Source: Turritopsis dohrnii
Lineage: Eukaryota; Cnidaria; Hydrozoa; Anthoathecata; Oceaniidae
Length of the DNA: 64,000 nucleotides
Direction: 5' to 3'
Assembly (NCBI GenBank): GCA_027922465.2
Contig: BQMF02000368.1
Location: 186,001 to 250,000, forward strand
The translations under genes were made by a program, and so were the position numbers. The stretch's first letter is position 1. The number at the start of each line of letters is the position of its first letter. This document shows positions 12,233 to 23,340 of the stretch, piece by piece. Under the pieces are notes generated by a model that ran no database searches, had not been told where the DNA came from, and saw only the letters and a list, made by a program, of their open reading frames with translations.

Positions 12233-15200
12233 TCACTCTTCCCTTTCTTTTCGTTTTCTTGAAACTTTTTCTGGTCTTAACACTTGACTAGCTGGAGAGG
12301 TTCTGATGAAGTGCTCCTTCATCATAGCCTTCAACCTACAAACACTCGACGGCATTCTGCAATATACAGCTTTTAGGTTGTTAAACTCAGGGTGAATGCT
12401 TTCGCCCCCCTGTTCTGCATACAGGCCAAGTCCTGACTTCCATTTTGCAATAAAAGGCACCACATGGTCCTCAAGTATGTGCATTTTTGGAGTGATGCTT
12501 TCAGTTGGCCAGTGAACACGGAAATAACTCGTCAAACTTTTAATTGCATTATCTAAATGAGGAAAAGTAACATGATAAAAAATCTTATAATGTTGCAGGC
12601 AGCTAAATACATCATGTAAAATATGCAAACCTAATTGAGTTAACTTCTCATCATTGAAGTGACTTGTAGAATTCATTAACATGTGACATCTACTGTACTT
12701 TAAAAAAAGCTGTTTAAATTGCTGGCATAATGTCACCGATTCATGATGGATATCAGTACCAGCAAACCCCAAATGTTTGACTAGAATTGGCATGGAGTTA
12801 CAGAGTTTGATAATGTTCTCCTCCTAGATATATATATATATATATACATATATAATATTAAATTATTTTCTATAGGCTATATGAATAATTATTTTCTATA
12901 GGCTTGAATAATCAAAATGCTCTAAACGATGAAAAAAAAGTCAAGAAAACTTGGAAAGTGTTCAAATAAATTCTTGATTATGGTATGACATTTACCTTCA
13001 GCATTTTATGTACATGGTTGCCAACAAAGCTTTTTCCGTGGTACGCTTGTCTGTGGACATGGACCTCTGACAAAAGGTCATCAACACGTTTCACACACGG
13101 GCCTACATTTCGGTTGACTTCACTTTGTTTTATCAGTTTATCCATTTCTTTTTCCTGTTAAGAAGATACTTAATATTTTTAAAACAGTGTCAATTATCTC
13201 TATCTCTGTCATTTAAAAATGTCTAGAACTAATGCCTACCTTTTCTTGCATTTTTTTCTGCAGATGCTCTAATCTGGGGAGATAAATGCCTTTAATGATA
13301 CTTTCCTCATCTGGTGATTTAAGGATATTTTGGGCGATCGCATCATGTACTAAAATTTTCCAATAATTATCAACAAAGGATAATCTTTTCATTCTGGTTC
13401 TAACAAAAGGATAATATTGATTTATAATACCTAAGATTATTTTTTCATGACAGTCATTGACGGAACGTTGTAAATCTTTAATTTGGGATTGTAGTTTTGC
13501 AAATTCTTGGATTTCTGCAAATCCTACATTACTCGATTCAGCAATCTTTAAGTCAAGAAGATGGCAACGGTCTTCAAACATATTGAAGAATTTCAAATAT
13601 ATCCCAAGAGATATATGGAGTCCTGGTGGTGCAACCTATATTTTGATGAACAGTTAAATTTGGAATTGCATAATTTCTTTTAAAAATATTACTATATGTT
13701 GTACCTGATCAATAGGGATATCAAAGATTGGTTCGCTTATCACATTGTTAAACAATTTAGCTTGTTTAACATTACTTCCACCAGCTTGAAAATTCTCATG
13801 ATCTCTTTTGAGTGAATCCAATGTGCGGTTTTGGAATCTTCCACGTTCATGGAGAGCTTTCTGCATTTCAGAGGTGGTGATATTGCAAAACAGGCAACAG
13901 TGACGTCCTGTATCAGATATAATTGTTCATAAATTCTGTTCTAGGCTCTTTGTAAAGATGAATGATCATGCCAAAAGACTTACCATTTGCACCAGTTAAG
14001 CCATACATGACACAAAGAAATTCGTAGTCGCCAAACATGAATGTCCGTATTGATTTTGTTCTGGAAAGAAAATTTTGTCTTATCAGAAGTTGGTGGAGTG
14101 ACGTAAGAAAACCTTTGAAGAATACCTACTGCCAAAATGATCTTTGCAATTGTTCAATTTCTGCTTTGAAGCGAGACAATGTTATGCTTAAATTAATTCG
14201 TCTGTCTTTTGCTTCAAATAGGGAGAAGACAACCGTGTTATTCTTGCTATTTGGTTTATCAATGTTGGCAACCTGGTAGCTCATTTTGAAAGACCCTCCG
14301 CCATGATCTCCACCAACTTTCAAGTGAATCTCATCATTAAACGAAGGTAATTCAATCAAACGATCAAATCTAGTGAAATTTATGTAACAATATTATAATA
14401 CATAAAGTATGCATGCATGCATGAACATTTATGTCAAAATAGCCCAGAAAACCTACTTGCTTAAATTATCTATATAGTTGGTAATATTCTCTGGCAAATT
14501 TTCAATATATGCCCAGGGTGCGGAACGGATTTCATAGATGCCTTTTTTATCTTTGGATTCAAAGCTCAAAGGTGTTTCTTCCACTTTCAGGTTATCCGAT
14601 GACCAAGAAGATGCTACTTGTCTCTGTTTAGCAGAAGATGCAGCTTTAATGTTGAAAGATTTAAGCCATCTAAATTTAATGTAATACTGTTATGAGCTGC
14701 ATCAATGATAAATGGAAGTAATAGAATATGTACTTGCCTGGCCATTGTTTGCAATTTAGTCCAGGGAATGCCCATGTCTGCTTTTAAAGCCACCAAAGCT
14801 TCTGGCCCAATTTCAATAGGTGAAATATGCGCTGCTTCTAAAATTTTTCGTCTATCCTCTTCTGTGAAGGATTTAACCAACAACGATGTTTGATTCAATT
14901 TTCCATCACTTCCTGAGGAATGACTTAAATTTTGGTGAAGCGTTCTTGTTCTATTGCGCAAGGTGCTTTTGGATGCTGTGGAGTTAGGTGTGTAAGCTTT
15001 TGGTGTTGTTTGGATAAATAAAGGCTAAGATAGAGTAAATATAATGTAGAAATATTTGCACTTTAGCATTTTATTTTTGAATGATACTCTCAAGCTCTGA
15101 ATAGTAAGAGTCTGTGGAATAAACAGAGGTTAGATAATTTCACTGGTCATTAGTGGATTTTTTCTTTGAAAAAGCATCCTGGCCTGATTTATTGGAACTT

Positions 15201-16173
15201 GAGAGTATTGTTTATGTCTGTGTTTTTAAAATTTATGATATAATTTTATTTAATACTATGAGATTCTTACCCTCGGTCCACCCGACTTGAATTCTGCCAA
15301 ACCGGTGCTACTTTTTGATATTTTATTTTTCACGACATGTAGCACTGCATCTTCTACTTCCCGAGGAATTGGTGTTTGTTCATTAAGCTGGAATATTTCC
15401 GAAACCTTCATTTCTGTTGCTTTATGTGGGCCATTACAAATATTTTGATGGAGTGTTTTTTTGTCATCTTCTGTCATTGAAAACGTAGCTCCACATTTTT
15501 TGTGGCATTCAACTTTCAAGCACAGTAACATTTCGTTGACTGTCTTTGCTTCAACAATATTATGAAAATTACTGCCACATGTTGGACAAACTGTACTTTC
15601 TTTTTGTTTTCCCTCGATGTATGGAAAAATGCATTCCAAACAAAACGAATGCTGACAGGATAGGGTAACAGCCTGTTTAATAATGTTGTTGCATAATTTG
15701 CAAACACACAAGTGCAAATGGGGATTGATATTTTCCGAAATGCTGTAGTTAGGTATATGAACTACTTTGATGGTTTCCTTCAAACAATTTAAAACAGGTC
15801 TGGTCCATATTGAATTGTCCGACTTGGGTCTCCCTCCTCTTCCTTTTTTTTTGACTGGTCGTCCACCTTTTTTGTATTGGGTAGTGGGTAGCTTGCAGAT
15901 TAAACAGTCTTCTGTATGTTCAGTCCACTGACTTATTTTAAGGTTGTTTTCGAAAGTGGTATTTCTTGAAATTATGTTCCTCATTTTTTTCAAGCACTTG
16001 TTGCACATGTTGGGTGGGTGGGTTTCGATCGAATCGTTGGTAATATCGATATAGAAAGCTGATTTTATTTCTACTGACAATCCCTTAACTGCTTTAGGCT
16101 TTTCTTCGATACAGTTACTGCAAATTCTGCATAGCAAAGCTAGCTTTTCCATGTGTGTACTTAGGGACGCCAT
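12233..16173 (-). CDS. RAG1-like transposase, nine exons, 1,022 aa, apparently intact
   Basis: Exons (minus strand order): 16173-15271, 15024-14738, 14669-14457, 14369-14130, 14060-13984, 13907-13705, 13635-13240, 13154-12996, 12823-12233. They sum to 3,069 nt with no stop or frameshift. Residues 15-93 hold the RAG1-type zinc region (LCRIC, MCNKC, CLIC). A RING lies at about 156-203 (C158/C161, C173, H175, C178/C181, C196/C199), followed by a zinc finger at about 223-246 and a GGPR linker near 298-301. The core has GGDHGGGSFK (D489, matching mouse D600), KPNSKNNTVVFSLFEAKD, a CxxC (C578/C581), H941/H946 and EQGGES (E967, matching E962). The D708 position appears to be Ser650. Intron 2 uses a GC donor; the others are GT-AG. 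Length is close to mouse RAG1 (1,040). It likely cuts and pastes this element in the nucleus. Confidence 0.88.
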
Positions 16174-16590
16174 GTTTTATGTGGGGCTACAGTACCACTT
16201 AGACAATCGAGATTATTTTCTTTAAAAAAATTGGGCCTACCAAGATACTTGCACACAGTGTAGAGAAAAGGTATATGTTTGAGGATCAGTTGGACTTAGT
16301 GCCTGAAAAACTCTTGAATTTGTAAATTACCAATACAAAGTGAAGGTAAGTTAGCATGTGGCTGGTTTGCTTTCTTGGTAGATTTCGCGCTATAATATTC
16401 GTAGAACGTGCTGTTATTATGCAACATTCACAGAATATAAATCCTTGGTCCAACTGAAATTGGACAAATTACTTTTTTAATTGAAATAATACTTTAAAGA
16501 GCCCAAATTGAATGTTTTTTTTAGGGTACATGTGACCAAATATGGCGGATTCACCCTAGGCGATTCGTAAACAAATTTTTGAAAATTCCA

Positions 16591-16640
16591 CGCATGCGCA
16601 TAATAAAATAATCAGTTGCAACATGATTTAAACGGACGTG
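16591..16640. repeat. Right terminal inverted repeat of the RAG1-like transposon (23-bp spacer)
   Basis: Read inward on the minus strand: CACGTCCGTTT, then 23 bp, then TTATTATGCGCATGCG. The outer block is identical to the left end, and the inner block differs at one base. The inner block sits 11 bp further from the terminus than on the left. Confidence 0.85.
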
Positions 16641-16734
16641 TTATTGAGATTCGGTGATTTAATTTTTCGTCACCTGTTTTCGTCACATTATTTTCGAAAT
16701 TAAAGCCGTAAAAAACTTTTACGCGAGATACTAG

Positions 16735-17694
16735 TCTATATCCTAATACGCGCTGTGCATCCGCTTATTTCACGCTTTCACTCTCTAAAATTTGGGGTCG
16801 TTTTTGCGGTCACTTATTCATAATCGAGTGTCAGACCACGGCGGTTAATATTTTTCTACGATTAGTATTAGGGGAAAACATTGCATTGCATTTAATCGTT
16901 TCAAATGTTTTGATTATTCGCGAGATCAAGAAACATTATACAGCAACGAAAGTATTGCGCGAAGATTTATTAATGTTTTTAGGGTAAGTACGCTTTAGAA
17001 CTTTTTTGTTTGTTTGTTTTGTTTTTCTTATAGTATTAAGTGAGGAAATGAATATCATGGTTTTTAATCATGATGCTCTGGGTTCGTAAAGAAAATCGCA
17101 ATTGTTTACGATTCACATTTTGGCACTTTTACGACTTTCGCGTTTGGCCTTTATTTACATTGGGGTGTGGATTCCATAAACAGTTACAGCGATTTTAATC
17201 TTTTTGTTGTTTACCTGTACGCACAATTTATTTTTACTACTGCATATATCGTATCGTGAAAGATTTATTACGAATATGTTGATGTGTTTCGGATCTTCTG
17301 ATTAAAAAGTTTTTCTGTTCATAACTCCAGTGTTGAACTAAATATGCTCTAGCCGGAATACATAGAGATTTTTAATTAAAAGAGTGAAGAGTGTTTTTTT
17401 CTGTATTGACGTTAGATATTTTTAATCAAGGGGAACCATTGCATTGCATCTTCAATTTATTTTACAGAGTGAAAAATGTAAAAAGTGAAAAAAGTGGATG
17501 CACAAAGCGCGTATTTTTATTTTTGATGAATTAAAACCCGTGTTCTATACGCTGTTCTACACGGGATACTAAATTCTAAACATTCTACATCCAAACTTTA
17601 TCTTTATCATACTAAAATTCATTATACTAAGCCTTTCTCTCTGTTCAGCTCACATAGATTAAAACCTGTAAAAACGTGTTACACGGGTTACTAG
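16735..17694 (+). mobile_element. Divergent, longer Helitron-like unit
   Basis: It starts TCTATATCCTAATACGCGC after CTAG and ends ACACGGGTTACTAG at 17691-17694. The 3' hairpin arms differ from the common type. A large part of the interior is not shared with the regular units, though GCATTGCAT blocks recur. It is 960 bp and could be a composite of two truncated copies. Confidence 0.6.
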
Positions 17695-17867
17695 TAGATA
17701 TATATTCCAAGCCATATTGCTATTTGTTTTAGTTTTAAATTTTCTGTCTTAAATGTAAGAAATGAATTAAAAAATTAATGCCTGAAAAGAAACTTTTACA
17801 GGAGTTAAATTCTTCAACACAACGCATACTGAACATGGGTGGCGAGCGACGCCGCCTGGGCGGCTAG
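17695..17867 (+). mobile_element. Truncated Helitron with a GC-rich 3' hairpin
   Basis: It ends GCCGCCTGGGCGGCTAG: a 6-bp stem closed by a two-base loop directly abutting CTAG at 17864-17867. Its 5' part is missing or replaced. It is a different subfamily from the units around it. Confidence 0.65.
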
Positions 17868-18404
17868 TCTACTTATACTAATTCGCAAAGTGTGTAACAC
17901 ATTTAGCTTAGAGAGTGTTTTGTTTTTGTTTTTTTGATGGTCAAAATCTTCTTAATCGTGGTCATATAGCGGCAGTTCGACCACGCAAGACGCATTCACG
18001 ATTACTATAATAGCACGTGGCATTTGACGTCAGATGTTTTACGGAGAATCATTGCATTGCATCCTCAATCGAACGCGACGTTTTTGGGGAAATATCTCCA
18101 GAACCAATAGGGATAACTGACGTTTTTCAGGGTCCGCAATACGGGCGATGGAGTGACGCAGCATTTGGGCCTAAATTTTATTTGGTACTGCGGCTATGAC
18201 GTCATCAAAATCTTTGATCGAGGATATCTCTGCAACGGTTGGTGGTAGCGAAACGATCCCATACATTTTTTTGATCAGTGTTTCGAGCTCTACAACATGG
18301 GCACGGTCTCTTTTCGAGATTCAGTGATCTAATTTTTCGTCACCTGTTTTCGTCACATTATTTTCGAAATTAAAGCCGTAAAAAACTTTTACGCGAGTTA
18401 CTAG
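17868..18404 (+). mobile_element. Helitron-like unit, 537 bp
   Basis: Complete unit from TCTACTTATACTAATTCGC to CTAG at 18401-18404. It contains the uninserted equivalent of the RAG1-like target near 18308 and of the piggyBac target near 17950. Confidence 0.8.
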
Positions 18405-18978
18405 TCTATCTATCTACTTATACTAATCCGCAATCGTGCATCCCACTTTTATTTTAGAGAGTGTTTGTTTTTTTATTTTTCAATGGTCAAAATCTTTTTA
18501 ATCGTGGTCATATAGCGGCAGTTCGACCACGCAAGACACATTCACGATTAGTATAATAGCACGTGGCATTTGACGTCAGATGTTTTATGATCACGGGGAA
18601 TCATTGCATTGCATCCCCAATCGAACGCGACGTTTTTGGGGAAATATCTGTAGAACCAATAGGGATAACTGACGTTTTTAGGGTCCGCGATACGGGTGAT
18701 AGGGTGACGCATTATTTAGACCTAAATTTAATTTGGTACTACGGATATGACGTCATTAAAATCTTTAATCCATGATATCTCTGCAACGGTTGATCGTAGC
18801 GAAACGATCCCATACAGTTTTTTGATCAGCTTTTCGAGCTCTACAGCATGGGTACATTTTCCAGTCCCGAGTTTTTAATTGAAATTTTCGTCACCGGGTT
18901 CGCACAAGGGAACGCGTCGTATTTCGGCAGATTCTTTTTGAAATTAAAATCGTAAAAAACTTTTACGCGAGATACTAG
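18405..18978 (+). mobile_element. Helitron-like unit, 574 bp
   Basis: Complete unit ending with CTAG at 18975-18978; the start carries a short TCTA/TCTACT duplication. Confidence 0.8.
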
Positions 18979-19290
18979 TCTTATTATACTAATTCGCGTT
19001 GTGTGTCACACTTTTATTTTAGAGAGTGATATATTTAACTAAATTTTACGTAGGATTTCCTATATTGTCTGCGTAAAACCACGTAGAGCGAGAACGTTTT
19101 TTTCTCTGTAATGACGTCAGATTCTACTGAATCATTCATTTGACGTCAGTTTTTTTTATCAGTACATACAACAACATTCATACGCTTACACGGTACACGG
19201 GTTCATTTTCAAAATAAAAACCGGTAAGAAATGTTTTGCCTGAAATGTAGGTTGATTGTTGGCGGCGTGCGACGACGCCTTGGCGTCTAG
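18979..19290 (+). mobile_element. Short chimeric Helitron unit, 312 bp
   Basis: It has the common 5' end but finishes with GACGCCTTGGCGTCTAG, a perfect 6-bp stem next to CTAG (19287-19290). The 3' end is therefore of the second subfamily. This suggests recombination or read-through between subfamilies. Confidence 0.7.
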
Positions 19291-19847
19291 TATATACTAA
19301 TTCGCGTTGTGCATCCCACTTTTATTTTAGAGAGTGTTTTGTTTTTTTAAAATTTACGGTCAAAATCTTCTTAATCGTGGTCATTTATTCGTTAGACCAT
19401 TGACAATTGACGATTAGTATAATAGCACGCGGCGTGACGTTAGTTATTTTTATCGCATCACGGGGGAATCATTGCATTGCAACCCCAATCGAACGCGACG
19501 TTTTTGGGGAAATATCTCGAGAACCAATAGGGATAACTGACGTTTTTTGGGGTCCGCGATACGGGTGACGGAGTGACGCAATATTTGGGCTTAAATTTTA
19601 TTTGATACTGTGGATATGACGTCATTAAAATCTTTGATGGACGATATCTCTGCAACGGTTGATCGTAGCGAAACGATCCCATACACTTTTTTGCTTAGTT
19701 TTTCGAGCTCTACAACATGGATACACTTTCCACTTAAAATTCCGTGGTTTAATTTTTCGTCACGGGGTTTGCACACGGGAACGCGTCGTATTTCTGCGGA
19801 TTCTTTTCGAAATTAAAGTCGTAAAAAACTTTTACTCGAGATACTAG
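19291..19847 (+). mobile_element. Helitron-like unit, 557 bp
   Basis: Complete unit ending with CTAG at 19844-19847; the start has lost TC. Confidence 0.8.
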
Positions 19848-20388
19848 TTTTATTATACTAATCCGCGTGTGTGTATACCACTTTTATTTTAGAGAGTGTT
19901 GTGTTTTTGTTTTTTTTAATGGTCAAAATCTTCTTAATCGTGGTCATTTTTTCGTTAGACCATTGATAATTGACGATTAGTATAAGAGCACGTGGCATGA
20001 CGTCAGTTTCATTTTAGCATATCACGGAGGAACCATTGCATTGCATCCCCAACCGAACGCGACGTTTTTGGGGAAATATCTCGGGAACCAATAGGGATAA
20101 CTGACGTTTTTTAGGGTTGGTGACACGAGTGATGGGGTGACGCAACATTTGGACCTAAATTTTATTTGGTACTGCGGCTATGACGTCATCAAAATCTTTG
20201 ATCGCTGATATCTCTGCAACGGTTGATCGTAGCGAAACGATCCCATACACTATTTTGATCAGCTTTTCGAGCTCTACAACATGGGTACAGTCTCTTTTTG
20301 AGATTTGGTAATTTAATTTTTCGTCACCTATTTTCGCGACAACGTTTTCCAAATTAAAGCCGTAAAAAACTTTTACGCGAATTACTAG
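19848..20388 (+). mobile_element. Helitron-like unit, 541 bp
   Basis: Complete unit ending ACGCGAATTACTAG at 20385-20388. Confidence 0.8.
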
Positions 20389-20947
20389 TCTTATATATAA
20401 TAGCGAGTGTGCATCCCACTTTTATTTTAGAGAGTGACATATTTAGTTTAAATTTATGGTCAAGTTCTTCTTAGTTGCGAGTAAAACCACGCAGAGGCAC
20501 AATGTGGATTCACCACATAATTTCACACAAAATATAAAAAACACATTGCGTGACGTCAGTTATTTTTTGCTATCACGGGGGAATCATTGCATTGCATCCC
20601 CAATCGAACGCGACGTTTTTGGGGAAATATCTCGGGAACCAATAGGGATAACTGACATTTTTTAGGGTTGGTGACACGAGTGATGGGGTGACGCAACATT
20701 TGGACCTAAATTTTATTTGGTGGTGCGGCTATCACGTCATCAAAATCTTTGATCGAAGATATCTCTTTAACGGTTGGTCATAGCGAAACGATCCCATACA
20801 TATTTTGATCAGTTTTCCGAGCTCTACAACATGGGCTCACTTTTAAGTCGCAAATCCGTAATTAAAATTTTCGTCACGGGGGGAATGCGGTATTTGGCAC
20901 ATCGTTTTCGAAGTTAAACTTGGTAAAAATGTTTACCGGGTTACTAT
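20389..20947 (+). mobile_element. Last Helitron-like unit of the array
   Basis: It ends with a hairpin (GGTAAAAATGTTTACC) and CTAT instead of CTAG at 20944-20947. The array stops here. Confidence 0.75.
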
Positions 20948-22424
20948 ATACATATACTTCTAAGTTGCTTATCGGCAGTTCCAGAGAAAATTGAAAGAAA
21001 ATTTAAGGATTGTTCTTATTTTACAAGAAATTTCAGGCTTAGTTTGTGCTTAACTTATGAAACAATGATCTGAGCCTCAGATTGTTCTGATTTCGTTCTT
21101 ATTTTTTGGCAAAATTTGACCCTGGTATTTTTATAAAAAAGGTTCTAATATAAAGTAAATCGTGTTTTCAGTAAAGAATCTTTGGTAGCAAGTTCACTAC
21201 ACAGTTGAAAGGTTTATGTAGAGACATCTTATCAACAATGCCGCCAGTTTATTTTCCAAAATTTTGCAAATGTCTTCCTGTGGGACAAAAACATGTTTTC
21301 TGGATAGAGAGGGAATTTTTCGTAGAAGTGTTAATAAACACTCCATCGATAAGGATTGTTTCCATACTTATACATGCAAAACATCAATTTTTAAGGACTG
21401 GTGGTACCACGTCTCAAATCCTTTTCCAGGATGTTTTTTTTTACTAATGATTTCAAGCTTCTGAGAGCGAACTATGTGTCAGCCTTCGGATCATATGATA
21501 AATAAACTGTCAATTAAGGATACTCTCTTATCTATTTCGTCAAAAAATTCAAAAAAAAACTTTTTTAGCGTTTCCTATGTAATTTCTATCATAGATTAAG
21601 TTTCTGGAGTCAAAAATGTAAATTTAGAAACACTTTTTCCAAAAACAGCTTTTTCGTGTTTTAATCAACATTTTTTTTGTGATCTTTTTCAAAGATTCTA
21701 TAAACATTTCTGATCTTTCTTTGTAATTTTTCTTTTAATAGCAAAGCAATTAATGGGGCACATGAGCATATTTAAAAGATCATGCGTCATTCGCTAATTT
21801 CTATTCAGATATTATGTAAACACGTTTGATCTTTGAAAAAACTTAAATCGTCGATATTTCGACAACGCTTTTTTAGCTGCTATCCTGACTTTGCCGAGTT
21901 CCAAGTCCCCGACACATCAATTGATGTCGACGGAACGACGTTTATTCCAACCAATGGAATCTTAGGAAAAAAACCTTGCCTCACTTTTGTCTAATATTTA
22001 GTAACAACTGAGAAATTTATGAATAAGCGAGACAAACCATCCGTATATACAGGCGTAAGGATATGAATAATGGTTAAACAGTGATTGTGAAAGATCTATT
22101 GGTTTTGTTAGCAATATGATGAGGATCACGTTGATATATATTTCACAAGAAACGGACGAGGCTGAGGGACTTGGAGCTCAAATAGCACTGGAAAAGTCAA
22201 ATTCATTCAATATTTTTTTTCTTGTTTGGAGTTTATTTTTTATTAAAGTTAATGTGATAGATCCATAGAGAATTTATTTAGCTTTCAGAAAATGTATACT
22301 CTTATAGGGGAAAAAATGAAAGTATCTGAGATATTTCATAAAAACTGAACATGTGTTTAGAGGTTAGAGACTATCCTTAAATCAAATAAATAATAAGGTG
22401 AAAATTCTTTTTAGAAACTACAGC
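20948..22424. other. Non-coding stretch upstream of the first GPCR copy
   Basis: AT-rich, with no credible coding region. The last 40 bases resemble the sequence just before the ATG of the intact GPCR paralogue (AATTCT...TTTAGA...CAGCATG). Confidence 0.4.
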
Positions 22425-23340
22425 ATGAATGCATCTAGCAGTACATTGAGCAATGGTAATACTATAGAACCATAGTATTGCTTCAACTATAGCTTTTAAT
22501 TTCATCCAAGCATTTGCGATATTATTGCATAGTCTTGGAATTTATTGCGTAGCGGTTCAAAAGAAAAGAAAAGACAGCCAGAGGATTTTATTAATCAACT
22601 TGAGCATTAGTGAAATATTACTTACTCTAACGTCTACTTTGCTCATTATTCTGGTGATATCAACATGGAAACCAGATCCAGTATTATACGACGTCTTACC
22701 AAGCATAAGTTTTGTTGTTGTTCTCGCCTTTTATTTCATAATGTTTTCAATAACACTTGATCGTTTACTATGCATTTCATTTACACTACAATACAAGCAG
22801 CACGTGGATGGACGTCGGACAAGCAAAGTTATGTTCGTGGTATGGTTACTTGTCGCAATAGGTATTGTCAGTACTTATGTTTTGGATCCCAAAGTTAATG
22901 CTAAATTTTTAACACGCCATGGTTACACAGTCTTCAATTCCATTTTCGTGTGTTTCGCATTGGTAACTTACGTATTTATTGCATACAAAATATTTGCAAG
23001 TCAAGTGACATTTGGACACAAGAGAAAGAAACTGAGCAAAGAGTACATTGTCCCCTCCATTATCATTTTGACGTTCGTTTTACTGTATGCTCTGCCAGAC
23101 GCTGTTATCGTTTCGTTAAAACTTCGTCCAGATGAAATTCCTTTCGAGTTGAACATGTTGTGGACTTTTGGGTATATATCGGACTCTTTTACCTATTTAT
23201 TTGGACACACACCAACACGGAATATTCTTACTTCCATACTCAAATCCAGTATTCCCTGTAGTGATACACCGGCTGGGGATGACGGAATTAGATCAACCGT
23301 TTGGTATACTAGTTCTGAAAATATTGTAATAACCTGCTAA
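22425..23340 (+). pseudogene. Rhodopsin-type GPCR paralogue with an N-terminal frameshift
   Basis: Aligning with the intact paralogue at 31878 gives an ATG at 22425 and the N-terminal codons MNASSSTLSNGNTIEP. These then hit TAG at 22473-22475. Relative to the paralogue there is one extra base here; in the next frame the receptor continues without a break (FNFIQAFAILLHSLGIYC...) to the stop at 23340. Seven hydrophobic segments are visible, with LDRLLCI at the end of TM3 in place of DRY, and SDSFTYLFGHTPTR in place of NPxxY. Everything after the frameshift is open, so loss of function must be recent, or the base is an assembly error, or an unseen 5' exon is used. The ligand is unknown. Confidence 0.75.

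Larger units (their letters stand above)
11667..16640 (-). mobile_element. Complete RAG1-like (N-RAG-TP type) DNA transposon, 4,974 bp
   Basis: The element is bounded by inverted repeats starting CACGTCCGTTT and flanked by TTAT on both sides (11663-11666 and 16641-16644). The host sequence is a Helitron-like unit. Joining the flanks gives CTCTTATTGAGATT, which lines up without gaps with uninserted copies near 18308 (CTCTTTTCGAGATT) and 20291 (CTCTTTTTGAGATT). That makes a 4-bp duplication the simplest reading. The only gene is the nine-exon RAG1-like gene on the minus strand. No RAG2-like or other accessory gene was recognised. The intact reading frame and clean ends suggest recent insertion. 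Classification as the N-RAG-TP group described in molluscs is from memory of the family. Confidence 0.85.
11217..16734 (+). mobile_element. Helitron-like unit split by the RAG1-like transposon
   Basis: Its left part is 11217-11666 and its right part 16641-16734, ending with CTAG at 16731-16734. Without the insertion and one TTAT copy the unit is about 540 bp. It lacks the initial TC. Confidence 0.8.
8448..20947 (+). mobile_element. Head-to-tail array of non-autonomous Helitron-like units
   Basis: About twelve copies follow one another. Most units start TC(T)TATACTAATTCGC and end with a hairpin, a short spacer and CTAG, then T. Examples of the 3' hairpin are GGTAAAAAGTTTTTACC followed by CGGGATACTAG, and GTAAAAAACTTTTAC followed by GCGAGATACTAG. 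The paired arms vary together between copies, which supports a structural role. This is the classical Helitron terminus (5' TC, 3' hairpin plus CTRR, insertion before T). Regular units are about 540-575 bp. Shared internal blocks include ATTGCATTGCATCCCC, GGTTGGTCGTAGCG and GCTCTACAACATGGG. No Rep/helicase gene is present. Boundaries are CTAG positions read by eye. Confidence 0.85.

Noticed and set aside
15516..15707. Alternative minus-strand frame within exon 1 of the RAG1-like gene
   Set aside because: It is a shadow of the RING region in another frame.
8448..20947. CRISPR-like or ordinary satellite array
   Set aside because: Unit length (about 550 bp), terminal hairpins, CTAG|TC junctions and the invertebrate context fit tandem Helitrons instead.
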